A DNA stretch of 64,000 bases from Aldehydirespirator sp965200005 (lineage in GTDB: Bacteria > Actinomycetota > Acidimicrobiia > Acidimicrobiales > Aldehydirespiratoraceae). Every line of letters begins with the position of its first letter. Position 1 is the first letter of the stretch. Positions 1-8,950 of the stretch are shown here, one piece after another. Under the pieces are notes generated by a model. That model saw nothing but the letters and a program-made list of their open reading frames with translations. It was not told the DNA's origin and did no database searches. Both the position numbers and the translations under genes were made by a program. The DNA lies in assembly GCA_965200005.1 (NCBI GenBank), contig OZ241331.1, positions 186,001 through 250,000 on the forward strand. The letters run 5' to 3'.

Positions 1-34
1 CTACGCCGGGTAATTCGCTCGGAGGGCACTTAGG

Positions 35-802
35 TCAGTCTTCAAGCAGGTCGAAGGGGCCTAGTGTCAGCGCGCCACCGTCAACCGTTAGGCGGGTGCC
101 GTTGACGAAACCGCCAGCCGGTGCAACCAAGTAATGCACAAGCGCCGCTACTTCATCTGCGTGGCCTGGCCTGCCTGCAATGTTTGGTGAAAGTGCGGCA
201 TCAGCGAGTCTTTGGACGACTGAGGCTGCCATCGGAGTATCGACTAGTCCTGGGTCGATCTGGTTGACCCGGATGCCATCGTTTCTCCACTCTTTAGCGA
301 GCGCAACTGTCACAGCACCAAGAGCGGCTTTGGTGGCTCCGTAGATGGTTGCTCCGGCGGCTGGTCGAACCGCGTCGATAGAACCAATCATTACGACACA
401 ACCGTTAGTGCTTTGGGTTAGGTGCGGATGAGCAAGTTGGCATAGACGGATCGGTGCCCAGACGTTGAGCGCCACCATCGAGTTGAAGTAGTCGTAATCC
501 ATTTCACTGATGTAACGCTACTCTGCCTTGCCGGCGTTGTTGATGACGATGTCAAGCCCACCGAGTGTTTCGACAGTTCTTCGAATCACATCATTTGGGC
601 TGGTGGGGATTGCGAGATCGGCCTGTAGGGGGATTAGCTCGCCACGTTTTGTGGTCGTTCGTGGAACCTGACCCGAACGTGACACTCCAACCACTCGTGC
701 TCCCGCTTCGGCAAGTCGAATAGAGATCGCTGCACCAATTCCAGCAGATGCTCCTGTAACAAGAGCCCGCCGACCACTCAGATCAAACGCCGAATCCATC
801 AC
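35..802 (-). pseudogene. SDR-family oxidoreductase interrupted by an in-frame TAG
   Basis: The two halves of a classical short-chain dehydrogenase/reductase lie in the same reading frame and are separated only by one amber codon at 518-520 on the minus strand. The N-terminal half starts at GTG 802 or ATG 799 and has the Rossmann motif TGASAGIG and the NNAG motif. The C-terminal half has the catalytic YGATK motif and a VNGTRLTVDGG ending. Joined, they make about 255 residues, the normal family length. The residue at the stop follows NNAGKAE; a TGG tryptophan changed to TAG would explain it. Each half alone would lack either the cofactor site or the active site. It may be a recent pseudogene, a sequencing error or, less likely, a suppressed stop. 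The substrate is unknown. Confidence 0.85.
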
Positions 803-914
803 CCCAAAACGCTACGGCGTTCGGGGTCAAGATCTTCTTGAAGTCGAGACGTAGGACTCAATTGGTTTGTCCAATGTCCCCAATTCGAGCTTGATGTAAT
901 CTGCGGTACCACTC

Positions 915-1994
915 ATGGATTACGCAGATTCGATTGACCAACTGTTGCATGAGAGTCTCGCTCAGCACGAACTTCCCGCTGTGGGTGCAGCATTGGTGGA
1001 GGTCAACGGTCGGACAGTTGCGCGGGTCGCTGGGGTGCTTAAGCGGGGCACCTCGCCGCAGGTGTCGTTGTCAGACAAGTGGCACATCGGATCTTGCACC
1101 AAGTCGCTCACCGCAGTGTTGTGGGCGCGACTCGTTGAGTTGGGCCTCACTGATTGGGATATCACACTCGCAGATGTCTTCTCGGATTTGGGATCTGTGC
1201 ATGCGCGGTGGCAAGAATTCACGGTGCGCGACGCTTTGCTGCATCGTGCAGGCATCGGCGGGATAGACGACCGAAGCCACCAGGCGGCTTTCGAAGATAG
1301 GCGACCTCTGACTGAGCAGCGCACCGACGCGGCGATCGGCGTCGTAAGTGAGCCACCAGGCGATCGAAGGTTCGAATACTCCAATCTGAGTTACATAGTT
1401 GTTGGTGCGGCAATCGACCGTGTAGCAGCGATGAGCTACGAAGAAGCAATGCGGGTTCATGTGCTGGAACCCATGGGTGTTGACTCGGTTGGTTACGGAG
1501 CCCCATCAAGACTCTTCGGCCATGCTCAGGGGCAGGCACTCCAAGTAGACAACCCGGCGCTGTATTCGTCGGCGGGCACGATGCATATCACGCTTGAGGA
1601 CTGGGCCAGACTGCAGCGCATCTTCTTGGTAGGTGACAGACAGAACCTGCTCAGTGAAGCGTCAATCGACGAGATTCTGCGGCCTCAACTAGACGGTATC
1701 AATGTGGTAATCGGCTGGGTAGATCTCAGCCCTGACCGAGAAGTCTCCTACAGCGTGCAAGGCTCCAACACCCTGTGGGCCGCGACGGCTTCTCTCAACA
1801 TAGACCGCACCCGAGCCGCTGTAGCCGTATCAAACGACGGGAGCGAGGCAGCGCTCTCCGCCACCTTCGATCTCACCAGAGAAATCCTGAAACTCCGGGA
1901 ATATCCATATCGATATCGCGCCTGGCACCACTTGTGGCGTTTACTCAGCAGCGATAAGCGCCAACCCGCGTATGCCTTTGACTTCCGCTCTTGA
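915..1994 (+). CDS. Beta-lactamase-fold serine hydrolase (class C/esterase type)
   Basis: This 359-residue protein belongs to the penicillin-binding/class C beta-lactamase family (Pfam Beta-lactamase). The nucleophile motif SCTK lies at residues 60-63 and the second motif YSN at 155-157. The usual third motif (KTG or HxG) is not clear; a QGS sequence is in about that place. No signal peptide is seen, so a cytoplasmic esterase, amidase or peptidase is more likely than a secreted beta-lactamase. It is divergent from the broken SDR gene upstream with about 115 bp between them. The ATG at 915 is the first start and has no strong ribosome-binding site. The substrate cannot be told from sequence. 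Confidence 0.85.
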   Translation: MDYADSIDQLLHESLAQHELPAVGAALVEVNGRTVARVAGVLKRGTSPQVSLSDKWHIGSCTKSLTAVLWARLVELGLTDWDITLADVFSDLGSVHARWQEFTVRDALLHRAGIGGIDDRSHQAAFEDRRPLTEQRTDAAIGVVSEPPGDRRFEYSNLSYIVVGAAIDRVAAMSYEEAMRVHVLEPMGVDSVGYGAPSRLFGHAQGQALQVDNPALYSSAGTMHITLEDWARLQRIFLVGDRQNLLSEASIDEILRPQLDGINVVIGWVDLSPDREVSYSVQGSNTLWAATASLNIDRTRAAVAVSNDGSEAALSATFDLTREILKLREYPYRYRAWHHLWRLLSSDKRQPAYAFDFRS

Positions 1995-2378
1995 TGCCAC
2001 AGTCGTTACCGCGACTTAGTACTGCCACTTAGCCCGCTCCCGGACTGCATTCACTTCGTAGCGCAATCACGGAAACAGGATCAACGGCATCCTCAATGGC
2101 GAGCCTCAGGCTCCTCTGGTTGCGGGCCCGCCCAACTGCGTGCATGCAGTAGTCGTAAGGTGCTGGCCCTTTCGGCTAGCGCCTCTCGGCACGCTTGTCG
2201 CAAACACGTAGGAGGGCCACCTTGCAGGCCACCAACACCGAGGCTCCCAGCACCACGAACAACGGTGGCCAGCCTGCGCGCCCGACAACAGGCTGTCAAT
2301 GTGAGCGAAGAGTTCGCATCTTCCGATCCACAATCGAGATGTTTCGGTGTGTGAGGTGTGGTTTCGTGTCAGAGGCAG
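1995..2378. other. Intergenic stretch without a supported gene
   Basis: I see no convincing coding sequence here. A short palindrome (GAGCCT-C-AGGCTC, 2101-2113) could be part of a weak terminator for the serine hydrolase. On the minus strand about 2170-2290 there is a short hydrophobic reading frame that could be the remnant of a membrane segment, but it has no start codon or ribosome-binding site that I can defend. Confidence 0.5.
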
Positions 2379-2396
2379 TATAGTGAACATATGTTC
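2379..2396 (+). promoter_or_regulatory. LexA-type SOS box overlapping a leaderless start
   Basis: The 12-mer GAACATATGTTC at 2385-2396 is a perfect palindrome with the GAAC-N4-GTTC core of actinobacterial LexA operators. A -10-like hexamer TATAGT (2379-2384) abuts it, which would place the transcription start at about the ATG at 2391. The operator therefore covers the predicted transcription start and the start codon of the DUF222/HNH gene. No good -35 box is visible. SOS control is inferred; the motif itself is directly seen. Confidence 0.75.
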
Positions 2397-4351
2397 GCTC
2401 TAGCACAGGAGGCACTCGATCGGCTCCGGTTGATCCTGGCGTCCGTTGATCGGGTGAGTGTGTCGGAGATGCACTCCACGTTGGGGCTCACCAAGGCGAT
2501 TCGTACTCAGGTTGATCTGATCGAGACGACACTTGCGGCTGAGGTGGCTGCGAATGGGCGTCATGGTGATGGTGGCATTGAGGTGCTGCGACAGGCTTCG
2601 GGGTTGACTCGCTCTGAGGCAGTTCGGCGAGTGAAGACCGCTAAGGAGTTGGAGTCGTTGCCCGCTGCTCGTGAGGCGGTTGCAAGTGGCAGATTGAGTC
2701 TGAGGAATGCTCACGTGCTGGTGGATGCTGCGCGAAAGACGGCGGCCCGCTCCGTTGATGCTGATGATGCTCTGTTGCAGAACGCACAAGAGATGCCTGC
2801 CGACGAATTCGCGCGTCACTCGAAAGCATGGGTGGCACGGCGTCAAGACCCTTCGGATCTAGAAACACAACATCGACGCAATTACAAGAACCGTCATCTG
2901 CGCTTCTGGAACGATCGTGACGGTGCTATCAACATGCGCGGATCCTTCGACGCGGAGATGGGCACGCGCATCCGGGGTCACATACAGCATTTCTCCGAAG
3001 CACTCCGCCTCAATGACCGACGAGGCCTACGAAAGAACCGCAAGCATCCACAACGTAGCGAAGCCCAACGCAACGCCGACGCCCTAGACCGCATCCTCAA
3101 TGCCAGCATCCACAACGCCAACACCCTCAAGTCACAACGCCGCGCGGTTGCGCAGACTGACAGTACTCAAGCCAACCCCCGTAGCCCAAATGCGAGTCGC
3201 ACCTCCACGTCTAACGGCGCTCCGTCTGACGACGCTCACAAGGTGCGTTCTGGGGGCACCGGTGTCAGTGACCCACTCAGCGGTCGCGGCGTATCGCACA
3301 GCGACGCTGCCGTAGTGGACACGTCAGGCTCTGACGTGTCCACTACACCTCCCTAAGCCGTGGGATTACGCAGAGTGACACCGATGAAGCGGGTGCCGCA
3401 GATCCCGACAATGTGAGCGGAGCCCGGAAACGTGGGGTTGCGTCGCGCAACAGTTCAGCAGCAGGCTGCGCAGGCTCCGATGTTGCTGACGTATCAACGG
3501 GACTCGAACTTTCGCTGAGTGATGCTGCTGAAGTGAACGCCGCTGGTTCGTATGGGCATAGTGGACACCGGTCCGGTACGTCGGTTGCGCCCTCCGGCAG
3601 CGGTCACTGCGCGTCGACTGCTGTCGGTGACGCTTCTGAGGTCGACCATCAGGTGGGAGTGATGCACTCTGGCAAAGGCGGAAATATCAAGACTGGCGCT
3701 GAGATCATCGTGCGCGCCGATCTTGCAGCGTTGACTGGTCAACCGGGTGGACTCGCAGAACTCGTAGGCGCGGGACCGATCCCACAGTCTGTGCTTGAGC
3801 GCTTCACTTGCAATGCAAGCATCAGCGCGATTCTGTTTGCTGGTGAGCTCAAGCCGCTGTATGAAGCACGCACTCAGCGGTCACCCAGTGTGGCCCAACG
3901 TCGAGCACTCATCGTACGTGATGGAGCATGCGTCGGCTGTGGAGCGGATCCCAGTGACTGCGAAGCACACCACATCGTTCCATGGCGGCAATGCAAGCGA
4001 ACCCAAATCGACAACTTGGTACTCGTCTGCTGGGGGTGCCACGACCGCATTCACAAGCACAACTGGCAAGTAACCCGCAACGACAACCGGTACAAGCTCA
4101 GACCACCCACACGAACACGACCTCAACGAAGCGCAACACGCCACCCCGCCTCATCGCACCGCCTCAACTCCACACGGGACACGCCTCCGCTCCCGACACG
4201 GGACAGGCACGCCGTCGAGGTCGAGCTGATCAACTCTCCAGACGCGAAACGTTCGGCTGAACAGCCATACGTTCCTCAGGTTCCACGCTCGGTTGAGGGC
4301 GCTTTCCAAGTCGGAATCGCTAGACATCTGCGACGCCCAACAAACGGGTGA
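2391..4351 (+). pseudogene. DUF222/HNH endonuclease (13E12 family), frameshifted
   Basis: The first frame (2391 to the TAA at 3354-3356) encodes the DUF222 domain of 13E12-type proteins. The second frame, open from about 3335 to 4351, encodes the matching HNH nuclease domain: CVGCG, then AHHIVPW, DNLVLVC and CHDRIHKH, roughly at 3920-4060. The two frames overlap between about 3335 and 3353, so one lost base there would split a protein of about 650 residues. A 15-bp perfect inverted repeat ends at this point. The linker between the domains is low in complexity, and about 90 residues follow the HNH domain. The family is thought to contain selfish or DNA-damage-linked nucleases. I chose ATG 2391 because of the promoter placement. 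The gene may be a pseudogene, a sequencing error or, less likely, a programmed frameshift. Confidence 0.8.
3312..3346. repeat. 15-bp perfect inverted repeat at the frameshift
   Basis: Arms at 3312-3326 and 3332-3346 (GTAGTGGACACGTCA and its exact complement) flank a 5-base loop, GGCTC. The predicted hairpin lies inside the DUF222/HNH reading frame, eight bases before the stop that truncates it. It has no T run on either side, so it is a poor intrinsic terminator. Confidence 0.9.
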
Positions 4352-4899
4352 GAGTGAACAGGCAAGCTCAAGAGCCACCGGACAGCGTCACGACTCCCCG
4401 ACGACAGACCCGCAACATGACACCGCAGATTTAGGCGGCGCGAGGACCCCGGAACAGCGTCAAGGCCCTCGCAAGCCGGCACGCCGCGACATCCAACCCC
4501 AACTGTGCTGAGCCAGACAGCGCCTCTTGCCGCGATGATGCCGCTTGGAGGCTTCGTGACGGTCGGACTCGTCGACCAGCGGCGCATCGGCCTCTACGGC
4601 CCAATGTCGGTCACGACAACCAAAGAGTGGCACTTCACTGGTGATCTCATTGACGTTTGCAACGATCGCATCTCTCATCAACTCGGCCGCAGCGGCTCGC
4701 GAGGTGAGCGTGGGTTGTTGAGACTGAAACCAAGATCATCAAGACCGAGCTTCAAGCTCAACGACATTCGACAGTTGGCCAACATCTGTGAATGGACATA
4801 CTTGTTGATCGGGCGTAGGGGTCCGGAGCAGCGTCGCTGCATGCGCAGAAGAACCACTGGGTGCCAAAGGACTAGGTGTTCGTACGGTCGGCGGGCAAG
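4352..4899. other. Non-coding stretch between HNH gene and repeat array
   Basis: Open frames exist in several phases but none shows a recognisable domain, a ribosome-binding site or consistent codon bias. I see no RNA gene or mobile-element end. It may be decayed sequence from the same variable locus as the HNH gene and the repeat array. Confidence 0.4.
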
Positions 4900-5870
4900 T
4901 TGGACACGGATCTCAGCACGACTCCCGAACCCCGGCGTCCACTGATGGGACACGGATGTTTGGCTGTACTTCCGGCGACACGAAAGATAGGACACGGATC
5001 ACACATCGCAGCACGACTTCACACGACCCGGCGTCGGATAGCGGGACAACGGATGCCAGCACGACTCCCACACTCGGAGTCCACTCATGGAACACAGATG
5101 ACAGGTCGACTCCCGGACGGGCGGCGGGCAAGTAGGGCACGGGTGTCGGATCGACTTCCTGTGACACGAACTGGCGGGCTGCGACACGAGATCGGCCCGG
5201 CTTCGGGGGATGCGGCAGATGGGACACGGATGTTTGGCTGTACTTCCGGCGACACGACAGATAGGACACCAGACCGGTGGGCTTCGGGGCTGGGACTTCA
5301 CACGACACAACCGGTGCTACACGAGACCGGCTCGACTTTCGGACCCGGGTCGGCTGGTGGGGGCACATGTGTTGGCTGGACTTCATGCAACACGACTGAT
5401 GGGCACGGGGGTTGGATCGACTTTCGGACGGGTGTCGACTGGACTGCCGTACCGGGGTCGACTGATGGGACACAGACCTCAGCACGACTCCCGCACCCAG
5501 GTCGACAGATGGAACACAGACCTCAGCACGACTCCCGCACCCAGGTCGACAGATGGAACACAGACCTCAGCTCGACTCCCGGACCCGGGTCGGCTGGGTG
5601 GGACACGGATGTCGGCTCGACTCCCCGAAACCGGGGGTTTGGCTGATCGGACACGAGATCGCGACACGGTAGGTGGGACAAGATGTCCGCTGCACGTCAC
5701 GCAACACCTTCGGCTCGACTCCCAGATCCGGAGTCCACTCATGGAACGCAGATGCCAGCTCGAATTCCGGACGGGCGGCGGGCACATAGGGCACGGGTGC
5801 TGGGACACGGATCCCGGCTCGACTTCGGGGGATGCGGCAGATGGGGCACGGGGGTTGGCTCGATTGGGCG
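4900..5870. repeat. Degenerate 44-46-bp tandem repeat array (~20 units)
   Basis: Units begin with TGGGACACGGAT or close variants and continue with a CAGCACGACTCCC-like core and a GGTCGACTGA-like end. Units at 5466-5509, 5510-5553 and 5554-5598 are adjacent: the first two are almost identical 44-mers and the third is a close 45-base variant. Larger blocks are also duplicated: 4944-4983 equals 5218-5257 over 40 bp, and 5077-5150 closely matches 5728-5802. Many units hold a CCCGG-AC-CCGGG-like inverted repeat. Unit length is not a fixed multiple of three and the reading frame drifts, so long open frames across the array on both strands are probably by-products of low stop-codon content. It ends about 100 bp before the catabolic operon. 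Confidence 0.85.
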
Positions 5871-5954
5871 TGGGTTGTTGGTGGGCTACTGCGGCTTTGG
5901 GTGGTGCACGAGCCCGGGAGGGCCTGCGGAGGGGTTGATCGTTTGGGAGCGAAC

Positions 5955-5960
5955 TAATAT
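5955..5960 (+). promoter_or_regulatory. Probable -10 box of the catabolic operon
   Basis: TAATAT lies 7 bases before the GTG at 5968, which fits transcription starting at or next to the start codon (leaderless). A TTGATC at 5935-5940 could be a -35 box, but the 14-base spacer is short. There is no Shine-Dalgarno sequence before the gene. Confidence 0.5.
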
Positions 5961-5967
5961 TGTTGGC

Positions 5968-6783
5968 GTGGTGAGTTTGCGGGGGTTTATGTATCCGCGT
6001 ACGCCGGAGGGTGTGGCGAGCATTTTGGCTTCGCCGCCTTGGCACTACTCGGGTGACATGCTCACTGTCGAATATCGCACTGATCCGCAGCGGGTGGCGG
6101 CGCTGCTTCCCGCGCCTTTGGAGTCGGTTCCAGATGATCCCGGTGCGGTGGCGTTGATCTGGGCTGACTGGCAGAGCTGTAGCGACAGCGGTGAAGAATT
6201 GCTTGACCCGGTACGAGCTCAATACAAAGAGGTCTTCCTGGTGGTGCGCTGCCAGTACCGCGGCGAGACCTATAGCCGCGCCGCTTACATCTGGGTCGAC
6301 AAAGACTTCGCCATGGCTCGAGGGCACTTTCAGGGCTACCCCAAAAAACTCGCGGACATTGCCATGACGAGGCCAATAACGGTTGGCCGGGCTGGACCAC
6401 GGCTTGCTCCTGGTGGACGCTTCGGGGCGACGCTGAGCACTTGGGGTCGGCGGCTTGCCGAAGCTCGCTTCACTATCACCGACACAAGTGACACGGTCGG
6501 GTTTGTCAACTCTCACCCAATGCTTCACAGCCGCCAGATGCCCGCCATCGAAGCAGACGGCGAGGACTCACTCGACGAACTCGTAACCATGCGGGGCTAT
6601 GACGTTGAAATCGGAGCAACCTTTACCGGAGAAGCCGAGCTTGACGTGTTTGAGAGTCCTACTGAAGAGTTGCACCTGCTTGAACCCGCAGAGGTGATTG
6701 GTGCCTACTACCGTCAGATCGGCCTGTCGATGGCACGCGGCACCACGCTCTGGGCAGCACACAACCCGAAGGCGAACAAGTGA
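5968..6783 (+). CDS. Acetoacetate decarboxylase-family protein
   Basis: The protein of about 271 residues fits the acetoacetate decarboxylase (ADC) family. The Schiff-base lysine region is visible as GYPKK, with the lysines at residues 126-127 counted from GTG 5968. Known members decarboxylate acetoacetate, but several ADC-like enzymes instead act as aldolases, dehydratases or hydrolases on keto acids. The frame stays open far upstream, but that part falls in the repeat array, so I place the start at GTG 5968 or 5971; ATG 5989 is also possible. It is the first gene of a six-gene run and overlaps the P450 gene by GTGA. Handling a keto acid released by ring cleavage or side-chain breakdown is a plausible role, which I infer only from context. 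Confidence 0.8.
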   Translation: MVSLRGFMYPRTPEGVASILASPPWHYSGDMLTVEYRTDPQRVAALLPAPLESVPDDPGAVALIWADWQSCSDSGEELLDPVRAQYKEVFLVVRCQYRGETYSRAAYIWVDKDFAMARGHFQGYPKKLADIAMTRPITVGRAGPRLAPGGRFGATLSTWGRRLAEARFTITDTSDTVGFVNSHPMLHSRQMPAIEADGEDSLDELVTMRGYDVEIGATFTGEAELDVFESPTEELHLLEPAEVIGAYYRQIGLSMARGTTLWAAHNPKANK

Positions 6784-8063
6784 CCCGAGCAAACATCACC
6801 TTCGTGGACGACTACCTCGACGATCACGGCTCGCCAGACGCTGATCTGTCCTCGCATGACTCATTCACATCAGGTGTGCCACACGCCACCTTTAGCCGCC
6901 TGCGACGTGACGATCCGGTTCACTGGACACCGGAGCCTGACGCAACAGGGTTCTGGTCGGTAACGCGATACGCCGATTGCCTCAGAGTCAGCCGGGACAC
7001 CAAGACTTTCACTTCGTCACTGGGCATCCGCCTCGAGGAGATGGACGCCGAACAGCTCGAGGCGCGGCGCACCATGATGGAACTCGACCCGCCCGAGCAC
7101 ACCCGGCTCAGGCGGCTAGTCAATCGTGGGTTCACGCGTCGAACTGTTGAATCTTTCGAAGCAGCAATCCGCAGGCTTGCATCTGAGGTGCTCGACGAAG
7201 CCCTCGAAGCCAGTTCCTCGTTTGACTTCGTGACCGAAGTCGCTGCCAAGTTGCCGATGCGGATGCTGGGACGCCTGCTGGGGACTAGCGACGCAGATGG
7301 TCACCAGCTCGTGGAGTGGGGGGACGCGTTCCTAGGCAACAGCGACCCAGAGTTCACCACCCATGTCGTCGACACTGCAGACACCGAAGAGTTCAGGCTG
7401 ATGCCGTTCCGTAGTCCGGCAGCCGCAGCAGTCTTTCGCTACGCCGAACAACAAGCAGAGATCCGCCGCCGCTGCCCCCACGATGATGTGATCGCCAAGC
7501 TGCTAGCTCCGACACGCAACGGCGAACCTCTCAGCGACCTTGAGTTCAAGAACTTCTTCACGTTGCTGATCGCAGCTGGCAACGACACAACCCGCTACAC
7601 CATGACCCACGGGCTAGGCACCCTGATGCGTCACCCCCAACTGTGGGAGACCTGGCGACGTGACCCTGAGCTAACCCTCACGGCCGTTGAGGAGATCTTG
7701 CGCACCAGCGCTGTGACGATGCACTTCCGGCGTACTGCCACCCGCTATGTCAACCTTGGGGGCAAGCAGATCCAGGCCGGTGACAAGGTCGTGATCTGGT
7801 TCTGCTCAGCCAATCACGACGAGGCAGGGTTTCCGAACCCATGGCGCTTCGACCTGGCACGGGATCCCAACGACCACATGGCCTTCGGGCGCAACGGCCC
7901 GCACCTATGTCTGGGCGCTTGGCTGGCTCGCATGGAGGTGCGCCTGGTGTTTGAAGAGCTGATGAAGCGCGTCGACCGCCTTGAGCTAGCCGGTGAGCCG
8001 AGCTATCTGCGCTCCAACTTCATCGCAGGTATCAAGCACCTACCGGTCACGGTCATAGCGTGA
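6780..8063 (+). CDS. Cytochrome P450
   Basis: This 427-residue soluble bacterial P450 has all the main motifs: I-helix AAGNDTT, K-helix EILR, and the heme-binding loop FGRNGPHLCLG with the proximal cysteine at residue 377. It would hydroxylate or dealkylate an organic substrate and needs ferredoxin and reductase partners, which are not encoded in this window. It resembles the CYP125/CYP142-like group of actinobacterial P450s in its FIAGIKHLPV ending, but I cannot assign a family. Start GTG 6780 overlaps the decarboxylase stop, and its own end overlaps the next gene, which indicates one transcript. Confidence 0.92.
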   Translation: MTRANITFVDDYLDDHGSPDADLSSHDSFTSGVPHATFSRLRRDDPVHWTPEPDATGFWSVTRYADCLRVSRDTKTFTSSLGIRLEEMDAEQLEARRTMMELDPPEHTRLRRLVNRGFTRRTVESFEAAIRRLASEVLDEALEASSSFDFVTEVAAKLPMRMLGRLLGTSDADGHQLVEWGDAFLGNSDPEFTTHVVDTADTEEFRLMPFRSPAAAAVFRYAEQQAEIRRRCPHDDVIAKLLAPTRNGEPLSDLEFKNFFTLLIAAGNDTTRYTMTHGLGTLMRHPQLWETWRRDPELTLTAVEEILRTSAVTMHFRRTATRYVNLGGKQIQAGDKVVIWFCSANHDEAGFPNPWRFDLARDPNDHMAFGRNGPHLCLGAWLARMEVRLVFEELMKRVDRLELAGEPSYLRSNFIAGIKHLPVTVIA

Positions 8064-8950
8064 ATCGAGGACCGGGAGAGATCGTCGGCGCGGCACTCGT
8101 CTCTCATGTCCCCACGCTGGTGCTACCCGAGGCGACACGACGAGAGCTCAACAACGGTGAAGACACAACCCTGTTCGCGGGATTGCATGAACTTCGCGCC
8201 AAGCGACTAGCAACCGTGGGAGCCGACACCGTCGTCGTAGTGGACACCCACTGGTTCACGACCATCGAACATGTGATTGCAGCCCACTCGAGGCGTTGCG
8301 GCCGGTTCACCTCAGATGAACTGCCCCGAGGCATGCAGGGAGTTGCTTATGACATGCCGGGTGATCCTGAGTTAGCTCACGCTTTCGCTGCGCTCGCCGA
8401 CGACCGCGACGACACTTGGGTGACCGCTACCAATGACCCGCACCTGCCGGTTCACTACCCAACCATCAACCTGCTCGGGTTCCTGCAAGGAGACGAACGC
8501 TGGGTCTCGATGGGGGTCTGCCAGACCGCGCAACCCGAAGACTTCATGCTTGCAGGTGAACTGCTGGCACAGGCCGTTGGCCAGATTGACCGCAGAGTTG
8601 TGATTCTTGCCAGTGGCGGCTTGAGCCACCGGTTCTGGCCGCTACGGGAGTTCCGCAGCCATGAAGCCGCCGACCCCGATCTGCACATCCGCACCCCTGA
8701 AGCAGCGGCGGCAGACCGGCAGGTGCTGGAGTGGATGGCTACCGGCAACCATCGCGCGATCATCGACTTTGTGCCCGAGTACTCCAAGCACGCACCCGAG
8801 GGGTATTTCGGGCATTACCTCACGATGATCGGCGCTCTTGGCGCAAGGAACTGCACCGCTCGGGGTGTTCAGTTCGGAGAGTACGAGGCCGTAGCGGGCA
8901 CAGGCCAGGCCCACGTATGGTTCGACATCAACACGGCCCCACCAACATGA
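8060..8950 (+). CDS. Class III (LigB-type) extradiol ring-cleavage dioxygenase
   Basis: The 296-residue protein matches the LigB superfamily of non-heme Fe(II) dioxygenases that open catechol rings next to the hydroxyls. Candidate metal or catalytic histidines are in SHVPTL near the N-terminus, DTHWF about residue 63, and GGLSHRF in the middle. It most resembles the 3,4-dihydroxyphenylacetate and 2,3-dihydroxyphenylpropionate branch, but the substrate cannot be fixed by eye. The start overlaps the P450 stop (GTGA) and the stop overlaps the next start (ATGA). Its place behind a P450 suggests that a catecholic or aminophenol-like intermediate is made and cleaved. Confidence 0.85.
   Translation: MNRGPGEIVGAALVSHVPTLVLPEATRRELNNGEDTTLFAGLHELRAKRLATVGADTVVVVDTHWFTTIEHVIAAHSRRCGRFTSDELPRGMQGVAYDMPGDPELAHAFAALADDRDDTWVTATNDPHLPVHYPTINLLGFLQGDERWVSMGVCQTAQPEDFMLAGELLAQAVGQIDRRVVILASGGLSHRFWPLREFRSHEAADPDLHIRTPEAAAADRQVLEWMATGNHRAIIDFVPEYSKHAPEGYFGHYLTMIGALGARNCTARGVQFGEYEAVAGTGQAHVWFDINTAPPT

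Noticed and set aside
1071..1539. Overlapping minus-strand open frames inside the serine hydrolase gene
   Set aside because: They lie wholly within a gene with clear motifs on the other strand and show no family features.
2106..2390. Minus-strand open frame of 94 codons upstream of the HNH gene
   Set aside because: No domain, no ribosome-binding site, Trp- and Arg-rich composition typical of a wrong frame in GC-rich DNA.
3332..3356. Programmed -1 frameshift in the DUF222/HNH gene
   Set aside because: No classical slippery heptamer is present in the overlap and the strong hairpin lies upstream of it. A lost base is the simpler explanation, though reads should confirm it.
4505..4945. Plus-strand open frame of 146 codons between the HNH gene and the array
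   Set aside because: It ends inside the repeats, has no domain or start signal, and its composition does not match neighbouring genes.
4876..5646. Plus-strand open frame of 256 codons in the array
   Set aside because: The repeats are 44-46 bp, so the frame changes from unit to unit. No ribosome-binding site or domain is seen; the lack of stops follows from GC-rich repeats.
4900..5870. CRISPR array
   Set aside because: There are no constant direct repeats separated by unique spacers; the whole unit is repeated and diverged. No cas gene is near.
5683..5967. N-terminal extension of the ADC-like protein into the repeat array
   Set aside because: The sequence there is repeat-derived and not homologous to the family; a -10 box lies just before GTG 5968.
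5479..6528. Long minus-strand open frame (about 350 codons) across the repeat array and the decarboxylase gene
   Set aside because: It overlaps the better-supported ADC-like gene, its residues come from the repeat units in drifting frames, and it has no recognisable domain.
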